Part shown: positions 42,081 to 49,149 of the stretch, piece after piece
Position numbering within the stretch: position 1 is the stretch's first letter
How the letters are laid out: each line of letters opens with the position of its first letter
Origin: an uncultured Spirochaetaceae bacterium
Lineage (GTDB): Bacteria > Spirochaetota > Spirochaetia > Sphaerochaetales > Sphaerochaetaceae
Length of the DNA stretch: 64,000 nucleotides
Assembly (NCBI GenBank): GCA_944392985.1
Contig: CALXYL010000008.1
Coordinates: 20,377 to 84,376, forward strand
Reading direction: 5' to 3'
The notes under the pieces: generated by a model
Seen by the model: only the letters and a program-made list of their open reading frames with translations
The model's database searches: none
Told to the model about the DNA's origin: nothing
Translations under genes and position numbers: made by a program

Positions 42081-43471
42081 GCGTCCTCCTTGACTGTGGA
42101 CATTATGCAGCCGTCCACAAGATAAGTCCTTATGATCTCTCCGGGTGCGGCATCGCCCCGTTTCCTTATTATCGTGCCATCCTCTTTCCTCGTCACCGAG
42201 TATCCGCGGGAGAGGATGGAGAGCGGGGAGAGTGCTTCCACCTCCCGCTGCATCAGGCGGAGCCTGCTTTCACTATCCTTCAGCATCTCCTTCATGGCAT
42301 GCGAGCTTTCCGCTTTGAGCGAAGCAACTGATGAAAGTTCGGCTTCCCTGCGGGATATGATGATCCGCTCATCCTCTTCCATCATTTCCTCCAGAATGGA
42401 AAGCGTTTTCCCGACCCTTTCCATCATGGCCCTTTCCGCTTCATCCTCAGAGAACGCAAGACGTGCCTCTGCGCTGTGCCTCCGCAGCAGAAGGAGGCGC
42501 GCGGCATCTCTGGTTGATGGGATCCCAAGCCATGCTGCCCTGATCCTGCCATGTATCGACTCTGTGCGGTGAAGGCAGAGGGTGAGACGTGAAGAGAGGT
42601 CTGCCGTCCTTCTCCTCATCAGGGAATCAATGGCGAAGAGAGCCTTGTCCAGACGCTCTGTCCGGCGGAATATCCTCTCTGTCACAAGCTCGGCAGCCGC
42701 TGATGGAGTGGGGGCTCTCACGTCAGCAGCATAGTCGGATATCGGCCAGTCGATCTCATGTCCCACCGCCGATACGATGGGGATATCAGAATCATGGATG
42801 GCCTCGATCACTTCCGGTTCAGAGAAGCAGGAAAGGTCCTCAGCGCTTCCTCCTCCGCGACCGACGATGAGCACATCGCAGGCTGAGAAGAGATTTGCCT
42901 GCCTGATCCGCATTGCGATGCTTTCCGCAGCTCCTTCTCCCTGTACCGTGGCTGGAAAGAGAATGATGTCCAGGGAGGGGGCTCTTCTTTTGGTTATGTT
43001 GAGTATATCCCTGATGGCCGCCCCGGATGCGCTTGTCACCACCCCCAGCTTCCTGATCTCCTCGGGCAGCGCTTTCTTCCTGTCCTCATCGAAATAGCCC
43101 ATTGAGCGGTAGTACGCCTTCCTCTTCTCTATGATCTCCAGGAGCTCGCCGTTTCCCTTCTTCCTCATTTCCCTGATGATGAAGGAAAGGCGTCCGTTCC
43201 GCTCATAGTAGGAGAGTGATCCTTTCGCGATAACAAGGTCCCCGTTTTCAGGAATTATCATTGAGCTCTGTGCTGAACGGAATACGGCGGCATCGATGGC
43301 GGCGCCGCTGTCCTTGAGCGTGAAGTACCAGTGCCCTGAGGAAGCAGGACGGAAGCCGGAAATCTCTCCTTCGATCTCCATGTCATAGAACATCTGCTCA
43401 ATCGTGTCATGAATGAGCTTGTTCGCCTCCGTTACCGTGAATGTCCTGCCGAAGAGATCATATGAATGCAT
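42077..43471 (-). CDS. xseA: Exodeoxyribonuclease VII large subunit
   Basis: 464 residues. N-terminal OB fold (VTEANKLIHDTIEQM, IEGEISGFRPASSGHWYFTL, family: v.GEIsn....SGH.YFtLKD), the nuclease core with LGVVTSASGAAIRDILNI and IVGRGGGSAEDLSCF, VSAVGHEIDWPISDYAADVR and APTPSAAAELV, then coiled coils and a C-terminal LSPLSILSRGYSV. GAGAGGAAGG precedes the ATG. First gene of xseA-xseB-purU. Confidence 0.95.
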   Translation of the reverse strand: MHSYDLFGRTFTVTEANKLIHDTIEQMFYDMEIEGEISGFRPASSGHWYFTLKDSGAAIDAAVFRSAQSSMIIPENGDLVIAKGSLSYYERNGRLSFIIREMRKKGNGELLEIIEKRKAYYRSMGYFDEDRKKALPEEIRKLGVVTSASGAAIRDILNITKRRAPSLDIILFPATVQGEGAAESIAMRIRQANLFSACDVLIVGRGGGSAEDLSCFSEPEVIEAIHDSDIPIVSAVGHEIDWPISDYAADVRAPTPSAAAELVTERIFRRTERLDKALFAIDSLMRRRTADLSSRLTLCLHRTESIHGRIRAAWLGIPSTRDAARLLLLRRHSAEARLAFSEDEAERAMMERVGKTLSILEEMMEEDERIIISRREAELSSVASLKAESSHAMKEMLKDSESRLRLMQREVEALSPLSILSRGYSVTRKEDGTIIRKRGDAAPGEIIRTYLVDGCIMSTVKEDA

Positions 43472-43565
43472 CGCCTGTCCTTCCTCTCCTTATGCATCTG
43501 GCGCCAATATGATTATTGCATCCAATGCGCAATGAAAGGAATAGGCCTGTGTGCATGCTCAATCG

Positions 43566-43594
43566 TCAAAAAAAGAAGCCGTCTTGACGACGGC
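43566..43594 (-). terminator. Rho-independent terminator of the ferredoxin gene
   Basis: On the minus strand GCCGTC, loop GTCAA, GACGGC (plus-strand positions 43578-43594), followed by TTCTTTTTTT. A textbook stem and T run 20 bases past the stop. Confidence 0.85.
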
Positions 43595-43614
43595 CTCTGA
43601 CGGGAAGCGATTTC

Positions 43615-43782
43615 TCACTCCTCTTCGATTGCGCCCTGCGGGCAGACGCTTGCGCATGTTCCGCAGCTGATGCATGTATCTGCATCGATGACGTAGATAT
43701 CTCCCTCGGAGATTGCCCCAACCGGGCACTCGCCTGCGCATGTTCCGCAAGCAACACAGCTATCGGTGATCTTGTAAGCCAT
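43615..43782 (-). CDS. 2[4Fe-4S] ferredoxin
   Basis: 55 residues. Two CxxCxxCxxxCP motifs: CVACGTCAGECPVGAI (residues 9-24) and CISCGTCASVCPQGAI (37-52). This is the clostridial type, a low-potential carrier that would serve enzymes such as pyruvate:ferredoxin oxidoreductase or the radical SAM activases. Own terminator; no partner enzyme adjacent. Confidence 0.96.
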   Translation of the reverse strand: MAYKITDSCVACGTCAGECPVGAISEGDIYVIDADTCISCGTCASVCPQGAIEEE

Positions 43783-43862
43783 AACAAACTCCTTTCGCTG
43801 CCATGCAGCTGTTAGTCATGGCATAAATCTACCCCATTAGCGGTCTGCCGTCAACAAAGCCG

Positions 43863-45197
43863 TCAGCGCTTTGGTCTCTTTGTGAGGAGAAAAAGCAGTC
43901 CAGCGGCATCTGCTATCGCCCATCCGATGGGGATGCTCAGCCATATCCCTGTCGCTCCCAGCGGTGTTTCTGAGAGTATGGCGGCAAGAAGGACCCTGAG
44001 CCCAAGGCTGATGATGGTGAGGACCAAGGACAGCGCAGGTGCCTTGAGTGCTCGGAAGATGCCATAGAAGAGGAAGAGGTAGCCGATGAGTATATAGAAG
44101 GATCCCTCGATGCGGAGGTATGTGATCCCTTCGTTTATGAGTTCTGTTTCTCCTGGGTCGATGAAGATCGACATAAGCGGGCCGGGAATGAGGAAGATGA
44201 CAGCTGATATGACAAGTGCAAAGCCACTCACAAGGAGGAATGCCATTCTCATTCCTGCCATGATCCTGTCCTTCCTGCCTGCACCGCCGTTCTGGCTGAC
44301 GAATGTTGAGAACGCATTGCCGAATTCCTGCAAGGGCATGTACGCGAGGCTGTCTATCTTCACTCCGGCAGCGAATGCGGCCATCGTCCCTGACCCGAAT
44401 CCATTGACGATTCCCTGTACGCAGAGGATTCCGAGATTCATTATTGACTGCTGCAGCGATGTGAGCACTGAAAGCGAAAGGAGCTCGGAGAGCAGCGGTT
44501 TCTCAATCCTCATGTCACGGATTGAGAAGCGGAGTGTCGGGTGAAGGATGATTGCCAGAAGGGCAATGCCAAGCGCCGCTGCATACTGTGAGATAACGGT
44601 GGCAGCCGCGGCACCCCATACTCCCCAACCGAAGGAAATGACGAAGACAAGGTCGAGTGCGACATTCAGCAGTGCCGACAGTGCCATGAACAGAAGCGGA
44701 GAGCGCGAATTGCCTACAGAACGCTCCGCGGAGGCGTAGAAATTGTATATGAAGAGCGCGGGGAGGCCGATGAAGATGATGGAGAGGTAATCAGCCATAT
44801 CCTTCTTAACATCGTCAGGTACCTGAAGGATGCTGATGATGGGATCCTGGAATGCGATTGCTGCGGCAGTGATAAGCAGCGAAAGAAGGCCGATTGAAAG
44901 GAACGAGATGCCCAATGCCTTCCTGAGCCTTTCGGTGTTCCCTTCGCCGAAGAGATATGAGAAAACGATTCCAGCACCCATTGAAAGCCCTATCATCAGC
45001 GAGGTGAGGAATGTCATAAGCGAGTAGGCCGAGCCGACAGCCGCAAGCGCCTCTGGGCCTACGAACCGTCCAACGATGATGGAGTCCGCGGCGTTGTACA
45101 GCGTCTGCAGCATGTTGCCGAGGATGAGGGGAAGGGCGAAGATGAGTATCGGTCCGGCGATTCCTCCTTGCGTGAGGTCACGGGTGCTGCGTTCCAT
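43863..45197 (-). CDS. MATE-family multidrug efflux transporter
   Basis: 444 residues, twelve helices in two similar bundles. GPILIFALPLILGNMLQTLYNAADSI (in parts: PILIFALPLILGNM, LYNAADSIIVGRFVG) is the bacterial MATE/DinF opening, and PLQEFGNAFSTFVSQNGGAG in the second half is the matching signature. It would export drugs or cationic metabolites with Na+ or H+. No Shine-Dalgarno; an extended -10 ends 7 bases before the ATG. It diverges from topB over 66 bases. Confidence 0.92.
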   Translation of the reverse strand: MERSTRDLTQGGIAGPILIFALPLILGNMLQTLYNAADSIIVGRFVGPEALAAVGSAYSLMTFLTSLMIGLSMGAGIVFSYLFGEGNTERLRKALGISFLSIGLLSLLITAAAIAFQDPIISILQVPDDVKKDMADYLSIIFIGLPALFIYNFYASAERSVGNSRSPLLFMALSALLNVALDLVFVISFGWGVWGAAAATVISQYAAALGIALLAIILHPTLRFSIRDMRIEKPLLSELLSLSVLTSLQQSIMNLGILCVQGIVNGFGSGTMAAFAAGVKIDSLAYMPLQEFGNAFSTFVSQNGGAGRKDRIMAGMRMAFLLVSGFALVISAVIFLIPGPLMSIFIDPGETELINEGITYLRIEGSFYILIGYLFLFYGIFRALKAPALSLVLTIISLGLRVLLAAILSETPLGATGIWLSIPIGWAIADAAGLLFLLTKRPKR

Positions 45198-45203
45198 GCT
45201 GCG

Positions 45204-45212
45204 ATTCTAGCA
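45204..45212 (-). promoter_or_regulatory. Extended -10 of the MATE gene, leaderless spacing
   Basis: Minus strand TGCTAGAAT (TAGAAT at 45209-45204), ending 7 bases before the ATG at 45197: the same sequence and distance as at galA. Confidence 0.55.
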
Positions 45213-45225
45213 GTACGCACTCTCT

Positions 45226-45254
45226 TTTTGAAGGGCCTTGTTTTCTGCTATGAT
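45226..45254 (+). promoter_or_regulatory. Promoter of topB
   Basis: TTTTGA (45226-45231), 17-base spacer, TATGAT (45249-45254). ATG 45264 is 10 bases beyond the -10, so the leader is at most a few bases and has no ribosome site. Confidence 0.4.
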
Positions 45255-45263
45255 ACGCCGTGT

Positions 45264-47495
45264 ATGAAGAAGCTCGTCATAGCAGAGAAGCCCTCAGTAG
45301 GGCGTGAGATCGCGAGGAACCTCGGCTGCTTTTCCAAGGAGAAGGGTTATACGGAAGGCGCTGAGTATATCGTTACATGGGCCCTTGGGCATCTGGTTGA
45401 GCTTGCAGAGCCGCAGCACTATTCGGAAAGCTGGAAGCGCTGGTCGCTCAAGAGCCTCCCGATGCTTCCCGAGCATCTGGATCAGGTCGTCATCGATGAA
45501 TCGCGGGAGCAGTTCGATGTCATCGCCTCCCTTCTTGCCCGTCCTGATATCTCCTCCGTCGTCATCGCAACCGATGCAGGACGTGAGGGAGAGCTTGTTG
45601 CCAGATGGATACTGAAGATGGCGGGGTACGAGGGCAAGGCAGAGCGTCTCTGGATATCCTCACAGACGGAGAAGGCAATAAAGGAAGGCTTCGAGAACCT
45701 CCATCCGGCATCGGATTATGACAATCTCTATCAGGCCGCGGCCTGCCGTGCTGCCGCTGACTGGTATGTCGGGATGAACGTCACCAGGGCTCTGACATGC
45801 TTCTATGATGCGAAGCTCTCCTCCGGGCGCGTGCAGACGCCGACTCTTGCTCTGATGACAGCAAGGGAGGATGAGATCGAGGCATTTGAAGGGAAGTATT
45901 ACTATACTGCCCGTGGCGACTTCGGCCTTTTCAGCGCATCATACTATCCTGAGGAGAACACGATACGTTTCACAGATGACGCCATTGCAGAGGAATTCAG
46001 GGAATGGAAGGACAGGAAGGGCCATGTTGCTTCGATGGTGACGGAGGAGAAGTCCTATCCCGTTCCGCAGGCATATGACCTTACGGAACTGCAGCGCGAT
46101 GCGAACATCATGCTCGGCTTCTCTGCAAAGGAGACGCTCGATACGCTCCAGCGCCTGTATGAGGTGCACAAGATCGTAACCTATCCGCGCACGGATTCAA
46201 GGTATATCACGAAGGATATCGTTCCGACGCTCACTGAGCGCATCAAGGCGCTTTCCGAGACGGTATTCTCCCGTCAGGTCGATGAGTATCTGCAGAATGG
46301 ATACAGGAATGACAATCCCCGCTTTGTCGATGATACTCTGGTGTCGGATCACCATGCGATCATCCCGACAGAGGAGAAGGTACGCATGGATAAGCTCAGC
46401 CCGGATGAGGCGAAGCTCTGGCAGCTTATCGCGCTGCGCTTCCTTGAGGTGATCGGGGAGGATTATTCATATAGGACAACTGTGTGCACGATCGATGTGG
46501 ACGGGAAGTCCTTCAGGACCCGGCTGACGCTCCCCATAAGGAAGGGATACCGCTCTGTTTCCGAAAGCGCCGGTATAAAGACAGCATCCGAGGCTGTCGA
46601 TGATGGTGAGAGCAGCTTCATCCTTACCCAGCTCAAGGAAGGTGATGAAGTGACGCTTTCCCAGGTGAAGGTGCGCAAGAACGTGACAACACCGCCTGAG
46701 AGGTACACAGATGCCACTCTTCTTTCCGCTATGGAGCATGCAGGGCGCTTCGTGGAGGATGACAAGCTGAAGGCCGCTCTTGGAAATGGCCTCGGCACTC
46801 CTGCGACCAGGGCTGACATGATTGAGAAGCTGGTTCAGAACAGGTATGTGGAAAGAGAAGGCAAATACTTCGTGCCGACAGCAAAGGGAAGGGAGGTCGT
46901 GCGCCTCGCGCCGGAGATCCTCCGCTCTCCTGAGCTTACCGGCATCTGGGAAGGACGCCTCGAGCGCATATCCAAGGGCAAGGAGGATCCGGAGCTCTTC
47001 ATAAGGGATATCAAGAAGATGGCTGCCGATCTTGTGAAGGAGGTCGAGAGGAGCGACAAGGTATTCAGCCCTGTATTCAAGGATTCGAAGAAATGCCCGT
47101 ACTGTGGATCTGAGATGATGAAGGCCGTTGATCCCGATGGTGCTGTGCACTATATCTGCCAGCGCCTTTCCTGCCAGTATGAGGAGAAGGAAGTCAAGGT
47201 CAGGATCGATACGGGCTCAGCTTCAGTGAAGAAGGTTCAGCAGATCCCCGGGGAGAAGGTGAAGGTGGTGATCAACCGCAAGAGCGCTGTCCGCGTGCCA
47301 AAAGCCGTCTATGGGACCAAGACAGTCGTTGTCAGGGAGTCGAAGAAGGCGTACAGGAGGGATCGCACGATCGATGATCATCGCAGGGTGCAGCCGCAGC
47401 GCCTCTTCTCAAATGACTTCGGTGGCGGCACGATGGCTGATTTCTTCCGCATCTCCAAGGAGAGGCAGGAGAAGGATAGGAAGAGAAGGAAATGA
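45264..47495 (+). CDS. topB: DNA topoisomerase III (type IA)
   Basis: 743 residues from ATG 45264, the start that puts KKLVIAEKPSVGREIARNL at the N-terminus as in TopB. TOPRIM Asp pair (ATDAGREGELVARW), SSGRVQTPTLALM, the catalytic Tyr in IVTYPRTDSRYI, DHHAIIPTE and LGTPATRADMIEKL. A single C4 zinc ribbon near residue 615 (KCPYCGSEM, ICQRLSCQY) precedes a basic tail. It decatenates and relaxes DNA. The ATG of the next gene overlaps its stop. Confidence 0.95.
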   Translation: MKKLVIAEKPSVGREIARNLGCFSKEKGYTEGAEYIVTWALGHLVELAEPQHYSESWKRWSLKSLPMLPEHLDQVVIDESREQFDVIASLLARPDISSVVIATDAGREGELVARWILKMAGYEGKAERLWISSQTEKAIKEGFENLHPASDYDNLYQAAACRAAADWYVGMNVTRALTCFYDAKLSSGRVQTPTLALMTAREDEIEAFEGKYYYTARGDFGLFSASYYPEENTIRFTDDAIAEEFREWKDRKGHVASMVTEEKSYPVPQAYDLTELQRDANIMLGFSAKETLDTLQRLYEVHKIVTYPRTDSRYITKDIVPTLTERIKALSETVFSRQVDEYLQNGYRNDNPRFVDDTLVSDHHAIIPTEEKVRMDKLSPDEAKLWQLIALRFLEVIGEDYSYRTTVCTIDVDGKSFRTRLTLPIRKGYRSVSESAGIKTASEAVDDGESSFILTQLKEGDEVTLSQVKVRKNVTTPPERYTDATLLSAMEHAGRFVEDDKLKAALGNGLGTPATRADMIEKLVQNRYVEREGKYFVPTAKGREVVRLAPEILRSPELTGIWEGRLERISKGKEDPELFIRDIKKMAADLVKEVERSDKVFSPVFKDSKKCPYCGSEMMKAVDPDGAVHYICQRLSCQYEEKEVKVRIDTGSASVKKVQQIPGEKVKVVINRKSAVRVPKAVYGTKTVVVRESKKAYRRDRTIDDHRRVQPQRLFSNDFGGGTMADFFRISKERQEKDRKRRK

Positions 47496-47914
47496 GGGAA
47501 TACAGGCTCAGGGCAATGGTCTATTATTCCGACACTGATGCCGGCGGGATTGCATACCACAGGAGCTATCTTGATTGGGCGGAGCATGGACGCACTGAGA
47601 TGCTGCGTTCGCTGCTACCGGATGCCACGCATTCCAACCTAGCGGAGGATGGGCTCCTTGCGGTAGTGAAGTCGATTGAAATACATTACCGCAAGCCTGC
47701 ATTCCTCGATGACGGGATTGAGGTCGTGACATCGGTAAGGAAGGTGCAGCGCTATTCCTGCATCCTCTCACAGCGTGTGATGCGCTCCGATGAGCTTCTT
47801 TCCGATCTTTCCGTCAAGGTGGCCTTCATCGACAAGCGAACCAAGCGCCCTGTCATGATACCTGATGCGATCAGGAGTGCAATGGAGGAAGATGATGAAG
47901 GTATTCACATATAG
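47492..47914 (+). CDS. YbgC-type acyl-CoA thioesterase, copy 1
   Basis: 140 residues, hot-dog fold. VYYSDTDAGGIAYHRSYLDWAEHGRTEMLR carries the catalytic Asp (in parts: YYSDTDAGGIAYH, YLDWAEHGRTEML; family: yyeDTD..GvVYh..Yl.w.E.aR.e.l). KSIEIHYRKPAFLDD is the second strand-helix unit. It hydrolyses short-chain acyl-CoA. Clearly a tandem relative of the next gene. ATGA overlap with topB; its 3' end overlaps copy 2 by 23 bases. Confidence 0.88.
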   Translation: MREYRLRAMVYYSDTDAGGIAYHRSYLDWAEHGRTEMLRSLLPDATHSNLAEDGLLAVVKSIEIHYRKPAFLDDGIEVVTSVRKVQRYSCILSQRVMRSDELLSDLSVKVAFIDKRTKRPVMIPDAIRSAMEEDDEGIHI

Positions 47915-48302
47915 GACACGTGTATATTTTTCCGATACGGATGCCGCCGGGATCGTTTACCATGCAAGCTACATCGACTGGGCTGAGCATGCCAGGACGG
48001 AGATGCTCCGTGAGATGATTCCTGATCGTCCACAGTCTGCGCTTGCTGAAGGGGATGACGGCATCCTCATCCTTGTCCGGTCCATCAGGATTGAGTACCA
48101 GAAGCCTGGATACCTTGATGATGAGATCACTGTCGAGACATCCATTTCCGAGATGCGCCGTCTTTCATGCACGATACTCCAGGTGGTGAAGCGAGGCGAC
48201 GATGTCCTTGCGGTGCTCCGTGTCAACGCGGCGTTCGTATCCGCCCAGACGAAGCGCCCTGCGCTCATTCCCGATTTCATCCAAAGAGCAGCCGCCGAGT
48301 AA
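47892..48302 (+). CDS. YbgC-type acyl-CoA thioesterase, copy 2
   Basis: 136 residues from ATG 47892 (or 47895; both directly follow GGAGGAAG). YFSDTDAAGIVYHASYIDWAEHARTEML again has the catalytic Asp (parts: YFSDTDAAGIVYH, YIDWAEHARTEML), and VRSIRIEYQKPGYLDD mirrors copy 1. The two share roughly the same length and spacing of motifs but differ outside the active site, so the duplication is not recent. The stop overlaps an ATG at 48302 in frame with the activase. Confidence 0.88.
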   Translation: MMKVFTYRTRVYFSDTDAAGIVYHASYIDWAEHARTEMLREMIPDRPQSALAEGDDGILILVRSIRIEYQKPGYLDDEITVETSISEMRRLSCTILQVVKRGDDVLAVLRVNAAFVSAQTKRPALIPDFIQRAAAE

Positions 48303-48330
48303 TGCCCTTCTTTCCCAATGGGGAGGAGGG

Positions 48331-48339
48331 TGCTATCAT
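48331..48339 (+). promoter_or_regulatory. Extended -10 before the nrdD activase, leaderless spacing
   Basis: TGCTATCAT (TATCAT 48334-48339). ATG 48347 follows after 7 bases, as at galA and the MATE gene. A GGAGGAGGG lies just upstream but too far (16 bases) to serve this ATG well. Confidence 0.45.
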
Positions 48340-48346
48340 CAAAGGC

Positions 48347-49039
48347 ATGGTCATACATGGTCTTCAGAAGATGACTCTTGTCGATTATCCCGGGCGTGTT
48401 GCCGCGATCCTGTTCACCGGCGCCTGCAATTTCAGGTGCCCTTTCTGCCAGAATGCTTCCCTTGTTCTCTCTCCAGACACCGAGCCTGTCATTCCTGATG
48501 ATGAGATATTCTCCTACCTGCATAAGCGGAAGGGGATGCTTGATGGTGTTGTGGTCACAGGAGGGGAGCCTACGATCCAGAAGGATCTCCTTCCTTTCCT
48601 TCTCCGATTGAAGGATGAGGGCTACGCTGTGAAGCTCGATACTAATGGATATAGGCCGGATGTGGTCAGGGCCGCTGTGGAAGGAGGGTGCATCGACTAT
48701 ATTGCCATGGATGTGAAGAACAGCCTTGGGAAGTATCCGATGACAACTGGGATCCCGGATCTTGATACAGTGCCGGTAAAGGAGAGCATCTCGTATCTGG
48801 CGGAAGGGCGGATACCGTATGAATTCCGCACTACAGTCGTCCATGAGCTCCATTCTCCTGAGGATTTTGAGGAAATCGGCGCCATGTGCTCTTCCTGTCC
48901 ATCATTCTTCCTGCAAAGCTATAGCGACGCAGGAGATATCATCTGTCCGGGATTCACAGCACCATCTTCAGAGGAAATGGACACCTATATCGCTATACTG
49001 AGGAAATATATAGGAAACGTACAGATCCGTGATAGGTAA
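48347..49039 (+). CDS. nrdG: Anaerobic ribonucleotide reductase activating protein (radical SAM)
   Basis: 230 residues from ATG 48347; ATG 48302 would add 15 residues with no family match. The radical SAM cluster is in GACNFRCPFCQNASLVL (CxxxCxxC), followed by VVVTGGEPTIQKDLLPFL (GGEP for SAM) and DTNGYRPDVV. GLQKMTLVDYPG is the opening typical of this NrdG/PflA-like subfamily. It should generate the glycyl radical on the NrdD encoded 110 bases downstream. Confidence 0.87.
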   Translation: MVIHGLQKMTLVDYPGRVAAILFTGACNFRCPFCQNASLVLSPDTEPVIPDDEIFSYLHKRKGMLDGVVVTGGEPTIQKDLLPFLLRLKDEGYAVKLDTNGYRPDVVRAAVEGGCIDYIAMDVKNSLGKYPMTTGIPDLDTVPVKESISYLAEGRIPYEFRTTVVHELHSPEDFEEIGAMCSSCPSFFLQSYSDAGDIICPGFTAPSSEEMDTYIAILRKYIGNVQIRDR

Positions 49040-49042
49040 TAT

Positions 49043-49058
49043 ACGCTATATATAGTGT
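49043..49058 (+). promoter_or_regulatory. NrdR box upstream of nrdD
   Basis: ACGCTATATATAGTGT matches the NrdR consensus acaCwAtATaTwGtgt at all but one position and is nearly a perfect palindrome. A weaker AT-rich second site is centred about 19-20 bases downstream (near 49062-49077). NrdR represses ribonucleotide reductase genes when dATP is high. Confidence 0.65.
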
Positions 49059-49097
49059 TATCAGATTTATATAACACTTTCTGTTGTGTTTTTGGTA

Positions 49098-49126
49098 TTG
49101 CGCATGCTCCTTGGCTGTGCTAATAT
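49098..49126 (+). promoter_or_regulatory. nrdD promoter
   Basis: TTGCGC (49098-49103), 17-base spacer, extended -10 TGCTAATAT (TAATAT 49121-49126). Start near 49133, with AAGGAG in the short leader before ATG 49150. Confidence 0.5.
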
Positions 49127-49149
49127 GTTCCTTACGCTAAGGAGAAAAG

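Noticed and set aside
43559..43787. Two Arg/Ala-rich frames over the ferredoxin locus
   Set aside because: The third frame encodes a perfect two-cluster ferredoxin with start, stop and terminator; the others are its shadows.
49129..49143. Hairpin TCCTT/AAGGA covering the nrdD ribosome site as a translational switch
   Set aside because: The nrdD transcript should begin near 49133, inside the left arm, so its own mRNA cannot form the hairpin.
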